From an uncultured Flammeovirgaceae bacterium (lineage in GTDB: Bacteria > Bacteroidota > Bacteroidia > Cytophagales > Cyclobacteriaceae): a stretch of 64,000 bases of DNA. Where the stretch lies: positions 226,192-290,191 of the forward strand of contig CAKZYA010000062.1 of assembly GCA_937883755.1 (NCBI GenBank), read 5' to 3'. How positions within the stretch are numbered: the stretch's first letter is position 1; the number at the start of each line of letters is the position of its first letter. Below are positions 17,060 through 26,109 of the stretch, in pieces. The position numbers and the translations under genes were made by a program. The notes under the pieces are model-generated. The model saw nothing but the letters and a program-made list of their open reading frames with translations, did no database searches and was not told the origin of the DNA.

Positions 17060-17918
17060 TCTTCCCTATGGGTATGTAGATTTCCGTCAATAAGTCCGAA
17101 GCTTCCACTTCATCAGGACTATTAAGATACTTCTCGAACAAATGTGCATTTCTGAGATGATAACCACTAGCTGGGAGCCAACTAAAAAAGACAGATTGAT
17201 AATACGTCTCCAATTGTTTATAACTCCCTTTGAGGGTAAAAACCGCGTAATCACCTGCTTCCAGCTTCAGCCTGCCGAATGATCCTTTCGGCTTGGTGGA
17301 TGGTGCAACGGTAATGCAAGCATAGAACCTGCGCTTATCAGCAGTAGTCAGCCCTGGATCATCGTGGCTGATTCCGATATACTGGGTGCGCTCATTAATA
17401 AGTCTATTTTCGTTACCAAACCGAATTAAGCTATTCCAAGCCTCATCATAATGTACTGCTACTCCATACTCACCGCTAATTCGTAGATATAATATTTCTA
17501 GTTCTTCTACCGATCGCTTCTCCCATTTTAGCTCCACGAAAGGGTATGTTTTCATTTCTTTTTTGATAGGGAAAAAGGTTTGAGTATTTCTGAAGGTAGT
17601 AGGTGCTACGCCAAAGTGTTTCTTAAAGGCTTTAGAAAAGGAAAATGGAGTAGAATACCCAACTATTTCCGCAATCTGCTCGAGCGTCTTTTGAGATGTC
17701 TGCAACAGCTGAGCAGCCCGTTCAAGACGAATTCTATTGATGTAACTTCCCAATGACTCACCAATAAATGCTTTAAATATTCTATGAAAATGAAACTCTG
17801 ATAAGTTCGCTACTTCCGAGATAGCTAGTAAGTTAATCTCCTCTTTAAGATGTATATTAACGTAATCTACAACCCTATTAATTGCTTCGTTATAGCTGTT
17901 TTTAGTAGCCTCTTTCAT
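17043..17918 (-). CDS. AraC-family regulator with GyrI-like effector domain
   Basis: A 291-residue regulator. Two AraC helix-turn-helix units occupy residues 10-115 (INLLAISEVANLSEFHFHRIFKAFIGES and LEQIAEIVGYSTPFSFSKAFKKHFGVAPTTFR are the two recognition regions). Residues 125-288 form a GyrI/SOUL-type effector-binding domain with the typical Tyr-containing ends (EILYLRISGEYG, GDYAVFTLKGSYKQLETYYQSVFFSWL, and a closing EIYIPIG). Proteins of this layout (Rob/SoxS-like with AraC_E_bind) sense hydrophobic ligands. The ligand here is unknown. It is the first gene of a two-gene operon with the overlapping membrane protein. Confidence 0.9.
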   Translation of the reverse strand: MKEATKNSYNEAINRVVDYVNIHLKEEINLLAISEVANLSEFHFHRIFKAFIGESLGSYINRIRLERAAQLLQTSQKTLEQIAEIVGYSTPFSFSKAFKKHFGVAPTTFRNTQTFFPIKKEMKTYPFVELKWEKRSVEELEILYLRISGEYGVAVHYDEAWNSLIRFGNENRLINERTQYIGISHDDPGLTTADKRRFYACITVAPSTKPKGSFGRLKLEAGDYAVFTLKGSYKQLETYYQSVFFSWLPASGYHLRNAHLFEKYLNSPDEVEASDLLTEIYIPIGKNDDKF

Positions 17919-18357
17919 AGCTATAAAGGTACAATCCAGAAACTAATGACTGAATATCCAATCTTGCTATTTTAGCAACCCTTTGATTATCTATGACTCC
18001 GAGTTGTAGAGAATAAGTCTATGAATAGACTACTTTTCAGGCTACAGCAAGTGGAATAGAAATACTTTGGAGGTTCTGCTTCAAAGGAGTTGGTAGATAC
18101 CCTGAACACACTCATAAGGCGAGTTATATGCTTCTTTTGCACCGAATACCTACTATTTACGCCCAAAGCTGTTTAGTCACTCCTTTATTCATTGTTTTCT
18201 TATGAAAAAAATATAGGTTTGGCACTCAGACTGTAGACAGGTTTTTTGTAACTTCTGAATAAATAGCTTAGGACTTGCTTATATTCTAGGTCTGATTTTT
18301 TTCAGAATATGCAGCTGGCCTCTCTGCAACTATTAACAGTTAAAGCAAAAGTACAAC
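17919..18357. other. Intergenic region between divergent genes
   Basis: This 439-base stretch separates the AraC gene (left-facing) from the sugar kinase gene (right-facing). It must hold both promoters, but I see no clear Bacteroidota -7 motif. A small hairpin, AGTCTA-TGAA-TAGACT, lies at 18016-18031. No ORF or RNA gene is supported. Confidence 0.4.
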
Positions 18358-19113
18358 ATGGAAATTTTAGGACTAGATGTAGGCGGCTCCGGAATTAAAG
18401 GTGCCATTGTAGATACCGAACAAGGTGAATTAATTACCGATAGGTTCAGAATTGATACTCCCAAACCAGCCACCCCTAAGTCCGTTGCCGAAACGGTGAA
18501 GGAAATAGTAGAGCACTTTAAGTGGAAAGATTTTGTAGGATGCAGCTTTCCAGCAGTAATTATCAACGGAAGGTCTATGACTGCCGGCAATATCAGTTCT
18601 AAATGGATTGGTACCCAAGCTGACGAACTGTTTAGCAAACACTGCAATGGCTTGAAATTCTACTTAGGCAATGACGCTGATTTGGCCGGAGTAGCTGAAG
18701 TAGAGTTTGGTGCTGCCAAGGGTCTGATGGACAAAGTGCTGATGATCACGATTGGCACCGGACTGGGTACCGGGCTTTTCTACAATGGGGAGCTTATACC
18801 TAATATGGAGTTAGGACATATCCTTTATAAAAATGGCGACCCCATTGAACGCTACGCTGCCGACTCCGCCCGCAAGCGAGAAGACCTGTCTATGAAAGAG
18901 TGGGCCAAGCGGTTTGATTATTATTTGCATCACCTAGTACGGGTCATGGCCCCCGACTATTTTATTTTAGGTGGAGGTATCAGCAAAAAGTTCGATAAGT
19001 TTAAAGATCATCTTACCGTTGATATTCCTATAAAAGTTGCTGAGTCCAGAAACCATGCGGGAATTATTGGGGCGGCTCTCTACGCCAAAAGAATGCACGA
19101 AGCAGGTAAGTAA
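18358..19113 (+). CDS. ppgK: ROK-family kinase, polyphosphate glucokinase-like
   Basis: A 251-residue ROK kinase. The first phosphate loop is [16 protein letters not shown], the catalytic Asp lies in [18 protein letters not shown] near residue 104, the adenosine/phosphate region is [20 protein letters not shown], and the C-terminal helix motif [14 protein letters not shown] with [11 protein letters not shown] is typical of PpgK. PpgK phosphorylates glucose using polyphosphate, or ATP, feeding glycolysis. The absence of the zinc-binding CxCGxxGC segment of regulatory ROK proteins supports the PpgK-like assignment. It ends 13 bases before a convergent reductase gene. Polyphosphate use is inferred from family resemblance. 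Confidence 0.85.
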   Translation: MEILGLDVGGSGIKGAIVDTEQGELITDRFRIDTPKPATPKSVAETVKEIVEHFKWKDFVGCSFPAVIINGRSMTAGNISSKWIGTQADELFSKHCNGLKFYLGNDADLAGVAEVEFGAAKGLMDKVLMITIGTGLGTGLFYNGELIPNMELGHILYKNGDPIERYAADSARKREDLSMKEWAKRFDYYLHHLVRVMAPDYFILGGGISKKFDKFKDHLTVDIPIKVAESRNHAGIIGAALYAKRMHEAGK

Positions 19114-19126
19114 GCCTGACCCCTGA

Positions 19127-19744
19127 TTAGCGTTTAAGTAGTTTAAAGCCAATTTCTCGGCCTTGCCCCTGAACCATAGCTAGGTTGATCCAGAACCAGG
19201 AGAATTGCTCGATTAGCTCGAACTTATCGTTTCCACCAATATCATAGCATTCGGCAAAGCCAGCATCTTTAGCTAGTTGAGTTGCTATCTCTTTTCCCCG
19301 GCTACTATCACCGCAGGTAAACATATCAATAGCCATATCCTGGTATTTCGGATCAGCCATGTTGTTGTAACCCGTAGTATTGAAGCACTTCACTACATCT
19401 TCTGACTGCGTATTAGCCAATATTGCCTCAGCGGTATTAGAATATCCCTTTGGACCGCGCCCCGTTACAACGTTCATCGCATCAATGATGATCTTTCCGC
19501 TTGTGTCACCCAGGCTTTGGGCTACTTCAATAGCTACGGGAGCAGGAGTAGCCAACAAAATTACTTCCGACTTGGCTACGGCTTCCGCTACTGGAAACAC
19601 CTCAGTGTTGGAGTTGTCTAACAGTTGCTTCCCCTTAAAACCATTCACATTCTGAACACCCAAGTTAATTTCGTGCCCAGCCTCAGCCCACTTGGTAGCT
19701 AATGCTCCGCCTACATTTCCGGTACCAATAATTGCTATCTTCAT
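19127..19744 (-). CDS. NADPH-dependent F420 reductase-like oxidoreductase
   Basis: A 205-residue NAD(P)-binding protein. A Rossmann motif opens it (MKIAIIGTGNVGGALATKW), followed by LGVQNVNGFKG, ILLATPAPVAIEVAQSLG, IIIDAMNVVTGRGPKGY and a C-terminal helix region FSWFWINLAMVQGQGREIGFKLLKR. This matches the F420-dependent NADP reductase-like family, which in bacteria lacking F420 probably reduces other substrates. It is the downstream partner of a barrel protein gene (36-base gap) and may belong to the DJ-1 operon on this strand. The substrate is unknown. Confidence 0.85.
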   Translation of the reverse strand: MKIAIIGTGNVGGALATKWAEAGHEINLGVQNVNGFKGKQLLDNSNTEVFPVAEAVAKSEVILLATPAPVAIEVAQSLGDTSGKIIIDAMNVVTGRGPKGYSNTAEAILANTQSEDVVKCFNTTGYNNMADPKYQDMAIDMFTCGDSSRGKEIATQLAKDAGFAECYDIGGNDKFELIEQFSWFWINLAMVQGQGREIGFKLLKR

Positions 19745-19779
19745 ACGCTCTGATTCTTTATGTTTGATGGTTAATAAAC

Positions 19780-20403
19780 TTAAAATTGCCTTCTTACAAA
19801 TACGCCCGGGTTAGTATCGGTTGGGTTATAGTTTTTCCCTAGTCCAGCCAGGTTGAGAGCCAATCCAAACTGATAACCTTGACGATCTACCCCCGCTCGC
19901 AGACGTTGCACACTGGCTATATGCCCATCAACATTAAAATTAGAAAATAACTCCAAGCTAGTGTAAACCTTCCACGTATCGTTCAGCCTAGGTGTATACC
20001 GAACAATAGAAAACCAGGAGTAGGCAAACTCGGTATTGATAGTAACTGAGGCTAAAGTATAAACCAAGAAAGATTCTTTCGCCTTGAAAAAGTGCCCTCC
20101 TATATCTCCTCCTGCCCCTGTTGTAGCAACCCTTCCTACTAATGTTCCGCCAAATCCCGATGGAGTGGTGTAGTTAAGATAAGCGCCGGTGAAAAGGTTC
20201 GTATTCTCTTCGTAATCAACCGTAGCTCTCGATCGACTAAACAATGACCACCTTCCATTCTGATCAAACGTTTTCAGCCACTGTACATCTACGAATATCC
20301 GCTCTGTGCCTGGCATCAACTCTAAACTCTGGGCATTGGCTTCGGTATTCCACAGAACTAGTACAATCAGAATAGTTAGCACCTCCACTCGCTCCATAGG
20401 CAA
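19780..20403 (-). CDS. Predicted outer-membrane protein
   Basis: A 207-residue protein with a signal peptide (hydrophobic stretch LTILIVLVLWNTEANA, cleavage after ANA) and a beta-rich mature part of alternating aromatic and polar residues (WSLFSRSRATVDYEEN, TNLFTGAYLNYTTP, SFLVYTLASVTINTEFAYSWFSIVRYTP). It ends in FVRRQF, with the C-terminal Phe typical of outer-membrane barrels. I recognise no named family. It lies between the DJ-1-like and F420-reductase-like genes on the same strand with short gaps, so it probably belongs to the same transcript. Confidence 0.75.
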   Translation of the reverse strand: MPMERVEVLTILIVLVLWNTEANAQSLELMPGTERIFVDVQWLKTFDQNGRWSLFSRSRATVDYEENTNLFTGAYLNYTTPSGFGGTLVGRVATTGAGGDIGGHFFKAKESFLVYTLASVTINTEFAYSWFSIVRYTPRLNDTWKVYTSLELFSNFNVDGHIASVQRLRAGVDRQGYQFGLALNLAGLGKNYNPTDTNPGVFVRRQF

Positions 20404-20438
20404 TCTCCTACGAATGTTTCTACGTCTTTAGAACCTGT

Positions 20439-21206
20439 TCACTTTGATAAAAGATCAACCACCATCTGAGCCGCTGCTGCTCCCGAATTTTGTTGTTGGC
20501 CCGTTACCAGATTACCGTCAGTGATAGCGTAGGAGGAGAAAGCATCAGCTACTTTAAAATTTGTATTGGCTAATTTTCTGGCTTCGTCTTCAATCCGATA
20601 GGGCTGAATTTTTACTCCCGCCGCCTGGTCAGCATAGTCTTCTTCCGAATTAGCAAAGCCCGTCCAGGTCTTATCCTTCACTATCAAGTCCCCGCTAGAA
20701 CCTTTGGCTTCCAGCAACAAGGTAGTAGAGTGGCATACGGAAGCACTGGGTTTGGCTGCTTCGTAGAATGAGGCAAACAGCTTTTCCAGATCGTGATTAC
20801 CTCGAAAAGTGTACATGGGTCCCTGACCGCCTACCAAAAAGATAGCATCGTAATCATCCGCATTCACTTCCGTTAGTTTTTTGGTATTCTTCAGCATATC
20901 ATTAAACCACTCCTGCTGCATGTAGCCGAGCGAGATTACGTCGTGCGCGGAGTAGCCACTTTCATCGGTCGGATCAGAGTAGGTATCCATGACCACTTCC
21001 CCACCCTCAGTAGAGGCCAGTTGGATTTCGTAACCTGCCTCTTGAAATACGTGTAAGGGATGGGTTAGCTCCGCTGCCCAAAACCCGATAGGCCAACCCG
21101 TTTGCTCGGAGGTAGTCGGACTACTGGTAACCATTAGTATTTTGCCTTTAGATGGCATGCCATGGGCGTGTATGTACCGTTTTTCTTCTTTCACTGTAGT
21201 TTTCAT
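20439..21206 (-). CDS. DJ-1/PfpI family protein (Hsp31-like)
   Basis: A 255-residue class I glutamine-amidotransferase-fold protein. The motif GFWAAELTHPLHVFQEAGYEI carries the conserved Glu, YDAIFLVGGQGPMY precedes the active site, and the nucleophilic Cys lies in SASVCHSTTLLLEA near residue 155 with His directly after it. The long form resembles Hsp31/glyoxalase III proteins that detoxify reactive carbonyls or act as holding chaperones. It is divergently transcribed from an HxlR regulator, a common arrangement for electrophile-response genes, which suggests control by that regulator (inference). Confidence 0.9.
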   Translation of the reverse strand: MKTTVKEEKRYIHAHGMPSKGKILMVTSSPTTSEQTGWPIGFWAAELTHPLHVFQEAGYEIQLASTEGGEVVMDTYSDPTDESGYSAHDVISLGYMQQEWFNDMLKNTKKLTEVNADDYDAIFLVGGQGPMYTFRGNHDLEKLFASFYEAAKPSASVCHSTTLLLEAKGSSGDLIVKDKTWTGFANSEEDYADQAAGVKIQPYRIEDEARKLANTNFKVADAFSSYAITDGNLVTGQQQNSGAAAAQMVVDLLSK

Positions 21207-21259
21207 AAGATTAGGTTTATGTTCTATTTGCTTTTTCTATTTACATAAAGTAAATGTGG

Positions 21260-21271
21260 TAGTATATACTA
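21260..21271. promoter_or_regulatory. Candidate HxlR operator with overlapping -7 element
   Basis: TAGTATATACTA is a perfect 12-base palindrome in the divergent gap between the DJ-1-like gene and the HxlR gene. TATCTTTG at 21270-21277 overlaps it and fits the Bacteroidota -7 consensus TAnnTTTG for the rightward gene. HxlR control is inferred from position and symmetry. Confidence 0.45.
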
Positions 21272-21341
21272 TCTTTGACAAGATACTTACACCGAACATA
21301 GGTACTCACTTTTAAGAAAGTATACTGAAAATGAGATAGTT

Positions 21342-21689
21342 ATGCCTGAATTCATGTACAAGAATAAGCTTTACTACAACCCGGTAGAGTTTGCAATGGA
21401 TAAGATCGGAGGTACCTGGAAAATCCCGATCCTCTGGAGATTGAAAAGCCGGGTGATGCGATACAGCGAACTGAAAAAGGATATTCCGCATATCACCGAT
21501 AAAATGCTGACTACCCAACTCCGGGAATTAGAGGCAGAAGGGTTTATCCACCGGGAGGTGTATGCCGTAGTGCCTCCCAAAGTTGAATATTCTATGACTG
21601 AAAAAGGAAAAACCTGTATTCCCGTCATTGAAACCATCCGAAATTACGGACTGTATCTTATCAAAGAAGCCGGAATAGAGCATGGATGA
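21342..21689 (+). CDS. HxlR-family winged-helix regulator
   Basis: A 115-residue DNA-binding protein. It has the family pattern FAMDKIGGTWKIPILWRL (first helix), MRYSELKKDIPHITDKMLTTQLRELEAEGFI (helix-turn-helix) and the wing VPPKVEYSMTEKGKTCIPVIETI. HxlR regulators respond to electrophiles or reactive aldehydes, often through a Cys; the only Cys here is in GKTCIPVI near residue 89. It is divergent from the DJ-1-like gene and probably controls it through the palindrome at 21260-21271. Confidence 0.9.
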   Translation: MPEFMYKNKLYYNPVEFAMDKIGGTWKIPILWRLKSRVMRYSELKKDIPHITDKMLTTQLRELEAEGFIHREVYAVVPPKVEYSMTEKGKTCIPVIETIRNYGLYLIKEAGIEHG

Positions 21690-21778
21690 AGGTATTTATC
21701 TCACCTTTCTTCACCCCTATTTTCTTTTTTCAAACATTTTATACTTATTTTAAGTATTTATTACTTATCACAAGTGTA

Positions 21779-22831
21779 ATGCAACAATCGTATCACTCCG
21801 GTCGAGGGGCTCAGTCCAATCCGGCTAATTCTTTTCTAGATCAACAAACTGTTCAGGAACACATCGAGGGAATCGACGAAGAACAGTACGTCTCGCCCCA
21901 TCGGCAAATTATTATCGATCATCCGAAAAAGATCATTAGCAAGAGTGATAGTCCTGACTTACGGATGATGTATTCCGTAAATCCCTACCAGGGTTGCGAG
22001 CATGGCTGTATTTATTGCTACGCCCGTAACTCTCACGAATATTGGGGCTTCAGTGCCGGACTAGATTTTGAACAGAAGATTGTTGCTAAGCCTAACGCGC
22101 CTAAGTTATTGGAACAAGCTTTCCAACGACGCAGTTGGCGCGCCGTGCCGATTGCCTTGTCAGGAAATACCGACTGCTACCAACCCGTAGAGCGGGAGCT
22201 AAAAATCACCCAGCAACTACTGCAAGTTTGCCTGAAATACGGTAATCCAGTGGGCATCATCACTAAGAACCGATTGATTGAACGAGATCTACCCATTCTG
22301 AAAGAATTAGCGGCGGAGCAACTAGTGCACGTGTACTTCTCCATTACTACGCAAAACGAGGAATTACGATCTAAGATGGAACCACGCACCGCTAGCATCA
22401 CTAAACGATTACAAACCCTGGAAACGCTTTCTGAAGCGGGAATTCCCTGCGGAGCGATGTTAGCTCCAATTATCCCTTCCTTAAACGATCACGAAATTCC
22501 CTCACTCATGCGACAGATAGCTGATGCAGGGGCTTTGTCGGCTGGTTATACCGTGGTACGCCTTAATAAAGCAATCGGCCCTTTATTTAAAGATTGGATT
22601 GCCAAAAACTATCCTAACGAAGCATCTAAAGTTTGGAATCAAATTCAAGAGCTGCACGGTGGGGCGGTACACGATAGTATGTGGGGACGACGTATGGTGG
22701 GCGAAGGCCCTATCTCCGATCACATCACCCAATTATTTAAAATCGCTAAGCGTAAATATTTATACGGTCGGGAAATGCCCCCTTACGACCTTTCCCGCTT
22801 TAGCCGCAGCGGCAGCTATCGGTTGTTTTAG
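21779..22831 (+). CDS. PA0069-family radical SAM protein
   Basis: A 350-residue radical SAM enzyme. The ATG at 21779 is chosen because it gives MQQSYHSGRGAQSNP, the usual family N-terminus; the longer frame adds a non-homologous hydrophobic stretch. The cluster-binding motif is CEHGCIYCYARNSHEYWG near residue 78, preceded by YSVNPYQG. Later motifs are ALSGNTDCYQPVE and GIITKNRLIERD. Members resemble spore photoproduct lyase and Rv2578c-type proteins; their reaction is unknown. It follows the HxlR gene by about 90 bases on the same strand and converges with the GH5 gene. Confidence 0.88.
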   Translation: MQQSYHSGRGAQSNPANSFLDQQTVQEHIEGIDEEQYVSPHRQIIIDHPKKIISKSDSPDLRMMYSVNPYQGCEHGCIYCYARNSHEYWGFSAGLDFEQKIVAKPNAPKLLEQAFQRRSWRAVPIALSGNTDCYQPVERELKITQQLLQVCLKYGNPVGIITKNRLIERDLPILKELAAEQLVHVYFSITTQNEELRSKMEPRTASITKRLQTLETLSEAGIPCGAMLAPIIPSLNDHEIPSLMRQIADAGALSAGYTVVRLNKAIGPLFKDWIAKNYPNEASKVWNQIQELHGGAVHDSMWGRRMVGEGPISDHITQLFKIAKRKYLYGREMPPYDLSRFSRSGSYRLF

Positions 22832-22869
22832 CAGGTTAGAATTCGCAAGGCTTCCTCAATTATTGTAGT

Positions 22870-24042
22870 TTATCTTGCGGTTCGTAAGAACTCAAATCCC
22901 CCTGCGCCCCCCTTTACGAAAGGGGGCGCAGGGGGATTTTTCAGATAGGACAAGACGATTAAAGTAATTAGTAGGAACCCTTCTCGCTCTTCGTAACGAT
23001 CAAAAACACGAGTTAGTAACTCCAGACGAGGCGTGGTAGCTAGGTAAGTGGTATCGGCTGCATCGGTATTGGAATGTTCAGGGTTCCAGACGCTAGCTTC
23101 GCGGAAGGCGTGGTAGGTCCAGGAAATATTGTGCTGTTCGGTAACTTGAATAATATCTTCTAAATACTGATTACCCATTTTACCCAGCCAGCGCGGACAA
23201 CTAAACTCACCTAAAAACAACGGAACCTGCGGATACCGTTTTTGAAAATCCCGCACTGGCTGATAAACCGCGTGAATTTTTTCTTTGTTCCACATCGCGC
23301 CCTCAACTTCGCCGGGGTACTCTACTAGATTACCATCTTGCTTGAGCACTCCTTGGTGGGAAAATGCTTGAGGTTCGTACATATGAAATTCTACCGCTAG
23401 GTGTTCGTCATCTGGTAATTCCATCGTAGGCAATCCCTGAATGTAAGAACCCCGCCCGGCTGCATTCATTACCCGCGGAGCAGCCAGGATAATCGTATGC
23501 TGGGTATCGTACTGGCGGATAGCCTTAGTTAGTTTAACATAAAGCAAATTCAAATCTCCCGGGGAACCTACTTCTATCGGTTTAGGCATTCCCGGTTCGT
23601 TGAGTAAATCATAACCAGCAATCACATCGCCGTACTGAGCGTAGCGCTGGGCAATATGTTCCCATAACCGGATAGCATGTTCGTGCCAAGTAAAATCTTG
23701 CCAAAATGGGTCAGAGCCAAGCATGGTCCATTGGTGTTCGGTGCCAGGGTAGCGGTGGGGGTCAATGACTACACCAATGCCGTATTTCTCCGACCAATGC
23801 AACACGCTATCCAGATAGGTAAAAGCTTCTTGGTTAACATCATAGGGCGGTTCAATGTCCATCAGCGGATTGGACGGAAAACTTAGGCGGATTAGATTGC
23901 CACCCAGATCAGCGAGGACTTTTACATCTTCTTCTACCAAAGTCACTCCACAATTTACGCCTCGGTAGGTGGTTGTTTTAAAAGTAAACTGGGCTTGCCC
24001 GATGCAGGAAACCAGTAGCAGAATAATCAGAATTCTATACAT
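22870..24042 (-). CDS. Glycoside hydrolase family 5-like secreted enzyme, repeat-extended C-terminus
   Basis: A 390-residue exported hydrolase. The ATG at 24042 opens a signal peptide (YRILIILLLVSCIGQAQ) and overlaps the stop of the preceding ADP-ribosylglycohydrolase gene by eight bases. The TIM barrel shows GGNLIRLSFP, VVIDPHRYPG, GYDLLNEPGMP (acid/base Glu), VEFHMYEP and PLFLGEFSCP (nucleophile Glu), the GH5 order. Aromatic residues suggest beta-1,4-glucan- or mannan-type substrates (uncertain). The last 20 residues or so, KNPPAPPFVKGGAGGFEF, are encoded by a palindromic repeat, so the native C-terminus has probably been replaced. Confidence 0.85.
   Translation of the reverse strand: MYRILIILLLVSCIGQAQFTFKTTTYRGVNCGVTLVEEDVKVLADLGGNLIRLSFPSNPLMDIEPPYDVNQEAFTYLDSVLHWSEKYGIGVVIDPHRYPGTEHQWTMLGSDPFWQDFTWHEHAIRLWEHIAQRYAQYGDVIAGYDLLNEPGMPKPIEVGSPGDLNLLYVKLTKAIRQYDTQHTIILAAPRVMNAAGRGSYIQGLPTMELPDDEHLAVEFHMYEPQAFSHQGVLKQDGNLVEYPGEVEGAMWNKEKIHAVYQPVRDFQKRYPQVPLFLGEFSCPRWLGKMGNQYLEDIIQVTEQHNISWTYHAFREASVWNPEHSNTDAADTTYLATTPRLELLTRVFDRYEEREGFLLITLIVLSYLKNPPAPPFVKGGAGGFEFLRTAR
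22894..22939. repeat. Palindromic repeat inside the GH5 C-terminus
   Basis: Arms AAATCCCCCTGCGCCCCC (from 22894) and GGGGGCGCAGGGGGATTT (to 22939) are complementary over 21 bases with one bulged C and a three-base loop ACG. Similar C/G-run palindromes encoding PPAPPFVKGG occur dispersed in many bacterial genomes. Here it codes for the protein tail and could also end transcription. Confidence 0.85.
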
Positions 24043-25930
24043 AAGGTACCAAATCAGTATTCCAGAAGCTTTGGTGAGCGTGTTTTCCAGAAAAATCTTT
24101 AAAGCCGAGCTCCAGATTGATTTCATCTACCGGAGAATCTACCCGAATCAACAAATCATTTTCGCCCGCCTGAAGTGAGATAAGCTCGCGAGTAGCGTAA
24201 GGCCAGCATCGCTGAATTTCCTGCTGCTGATGAACCAGTTCGCCATTAGCCCATACCCGGAAGTAGACGCTACAGCCCATCGTCAACCATACCTGCCGAG
24301 CTTCCGTGCTTGATAGTTTAGTGTACAGATACAGCGTTCGCTCCCCTCTTCCCAAATAATAATCGTTCAGACTGATGACAAAACCCGACGGCTGAATCTC
24401 TTGCACCATAAACGGTTGAGCATCATACTCTTTCTGTCCAGCAATTTCTCGAACCTTCTCTAAGGTGATGAAATCCGTATCGGTATTCACTCTATCCTGG
24501 TTCATATACTGAAACGAAGGCAGCGAAGCCAGCCCGTGGTCAGGATAGTCCTCATCCATCGGGGCTAAAGCCGGATCGTCCTGGATGAAAGGTCCCAGCA
24601 GTAACCAATTTCCGTAGTACGGTAATGCTCGCTCCAAGGTTTGTACCCGTTCGCCATCAACCTGTACTTCTACTGAATACGTTCGGGCGGGTTTAGAAAA
24701 AGAAGCTTCAGGTATTTGATAAGCTATTGTTTGCTCTACCACCTCTCGGTCTGCTATCGGTAATTCCAACGTATTTTCAGGAAAGATCAAATCATTGGAT
24801 TGAAAAACTAACCGTACCGCCTGCGATTCGCTAGTGTAATTCTCACACTTTACGATAAGCTCAGAAGCATTTTCTGAACTACGGTAAACATTTGCATGGC
24901 AAGGCAATAAAGGTGACAGATCAACTTCAGGGGCATTAGTCAGTTGGGTTTCGTCAAAATGTTGGATAAAGGCTACTCCTGCCTTAGCCGTTTCCTTGGC
25001 TAGACCACTAATAGTATCCGCGTGTTCAATGTCTATAATTTCGGGACTAACTAAAAGTTCGTCGCCTACCAATTCTTTCCACTTGGGGTCTAAATTTTCG
25101 TAGCCTTTGGCAATTCCCAACAAGGCTCCAGCAGTGGCCACTACACAATCACTGTCGTGTCCCAGGTGCAAGGCATCTATAATTCCGTTAAAGCTACCTT
25201 CTGATCTTAGCAGGGCTAATAGCGTGAAAGCTACGTTCATGGGAGCGGAGGTAAAATCAGCGTCGCCATAAAAGCTTTTGATCTTACCCATTGCCACTTC
25301 GTAGCTGCATTTCTCTGCCCAACCCATCACCGTTGTCACCATCTGGTGCAATTCACTTTCTTCGGAAAATAGGCTAAGTGCCACTTGGAAAATATTCCGC
25401 AAATCACTCTCAAAAAAAGCTTCAGCTGCGCAAGAGGAGAGAAACTTCTCGGCATCGATAGAAAATTGGCGATGATCCAGGCTGGAATCTATCTCGGCGT
25501 AGAAAGCGGCTCGTTCGGGCATTCCCGGACACAGCATTCCCCAAATCTCACTGCGGATGGGCGAACCCATGCCCCTGTACCAGTAGTGATTATTATGCGT
25601 TCCCGACTCCGGAGGATACACGTTTAAAGCTAAATTGCGGGAAGCTACTCCGTACTCACCCCAGGGAAAGCGGACGTGCTGTTTCCAGTGGTCAGCAAAA
25701 TCGTTTTCGCGCACCCAGGGCCCTTTTTGCTTTACCATATCCAGCCACAGCACCTGCAAATCCAGGTCATCATTCGGGAAATTGGTCTCAAACAGTTTTT
25801 CGGACAGCTCAATCTGGTTGAATGCTTTGTAGCCCTCAATAGGCGCACCCAGAATACCTCCAGCACATTTGCCAATCCAGCCGCCGTGAATTTTATCAAG
25901 ATAGGTCGTATAATCTAGTGTTCTGCTCAT
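24035..25930 (-). CDS. ADP-ribosylglycohydrolase family protein with C-terminal extension
   Basis: A 631-residue protein. Residues 1-300 match the ADP-ribosylglycohydrolase fold: GGWIGKCAGGILGAPIEG near residue 15, NDDLDLQVLWLDMV with metal-binding acids, and DALHLGHDSDCVVATAGALLGI with the second acidic metal motif near residue 257. Residues 340-631 add beta-rich domains, including a jelly-roll-like end (YLYTKLSSTEARQVWLTMGCSVYFRVWANGELV) typical of glycan-active proteins. No signal peptide is visible, so it acts in the cytoplasm. It overlaps the small membrane protein gene by four bases. The NCS1 permease nearby suggests it hydrolyses an imported ribosylated compound (inference). Confidence 0.87.
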   Translation of the reverse strand: MSRTLDYTTYLDKIHGGWIGKCAGGILGAPIEGYKAFNQIELSEKLFETNFPNDDLDLQVLWLDMVKQKGPWVRENDFADHWKQHVRFPWGEYGVASRNLALNVYPPESGTHNNHYWYRGMGSPIRSEIWGMLCPGMPERAAFYAEIDSSLDHRQFSIDAEKFLSSCAAEAFFESDLRNIFQVALSLFSEESELHQMVTTVMGWAEKCSYEVAMGKIKSFYGDADFTSAPMNVAFTLLALLRSEGSFNGIIDALHLGHDSDCVVATAGALLGIAKGYENLDPKWKELVGDELLVSPEIIDIEHADTISGLAKETAKAGVAFIQHFDETQLTNAPEVDLSPLLPCHANVYRSSENASELIVKCENYTSESQAVRLVFQSNDLIFPENTLELPIADREVVEQTIAYQIPEASFSKPARTYSVEVQVDGERVQTLERALPYYGNWLLLGPFIQDDPALAPMDEDYPDHGLASLPSFQYMNQDRVNTDTDFITLEKVREIAGQKEYDAQPFMVQEIQPSGFVISLNDYYLGRGERTLYLYTKLSSTEARQVWLTMGCSVYFRVWANGELVHQQQEIQRCWPYATRELISLQAGENDLLIRVDSPVDEINLELGFKDFSGKHAHQSFWNTDLVPYV

Positions 25931-26109
25931 GCGTTAGATGGTTGTTTTTTGTTCATCCAAAAGGGTGCAGTCCCCAGCCAAAGTAATGTTCCGATTAATG
26001 CCAATATTTTGTGGGTAGCGAAATCAATAGCTTCATGGTAAACTAGGAAGGCTGGAATCACTGTTAGGGCTAATCCCAAAAAAGATAGTAGAATCAGTAA
26101 TTTTCTCAT
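25927..26109 (-). CDS. Small two-helix membrane protein
   Basis: A 60-residue protein with helices near residues 4-24 and 33-52, ending NKKQPSNA. It overlaps both the permease gene before it and the ADP-ribosylglycohydrolase gene after it by four bases, which strongly supports it being translated. Small proteins in this position often stabilise a transporter; that role is only inferred. Confidence 0.75.
   Translation of the reverse strand: MRKLLILLSFLGLALTVIPAFLVYHEAIDFATHKILALIGTLLWLGTAPFWMNKKQPSNA

Noticed and set aside
15226..18357. Continuation of the cassette stretch to the right of site 7
   Set aside because: No complementary end to GTTGGTAAAAC and no further hairpin of this type were found up to the sugar kinase gene.
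24027..24126. Longer start for the GH5 protein
   Set aside because: It would overlap the ADP-ribosylglycohydrolase gene by about 90 bases and put charged residues before the signal peptide; the ATG at 24042 fits better.
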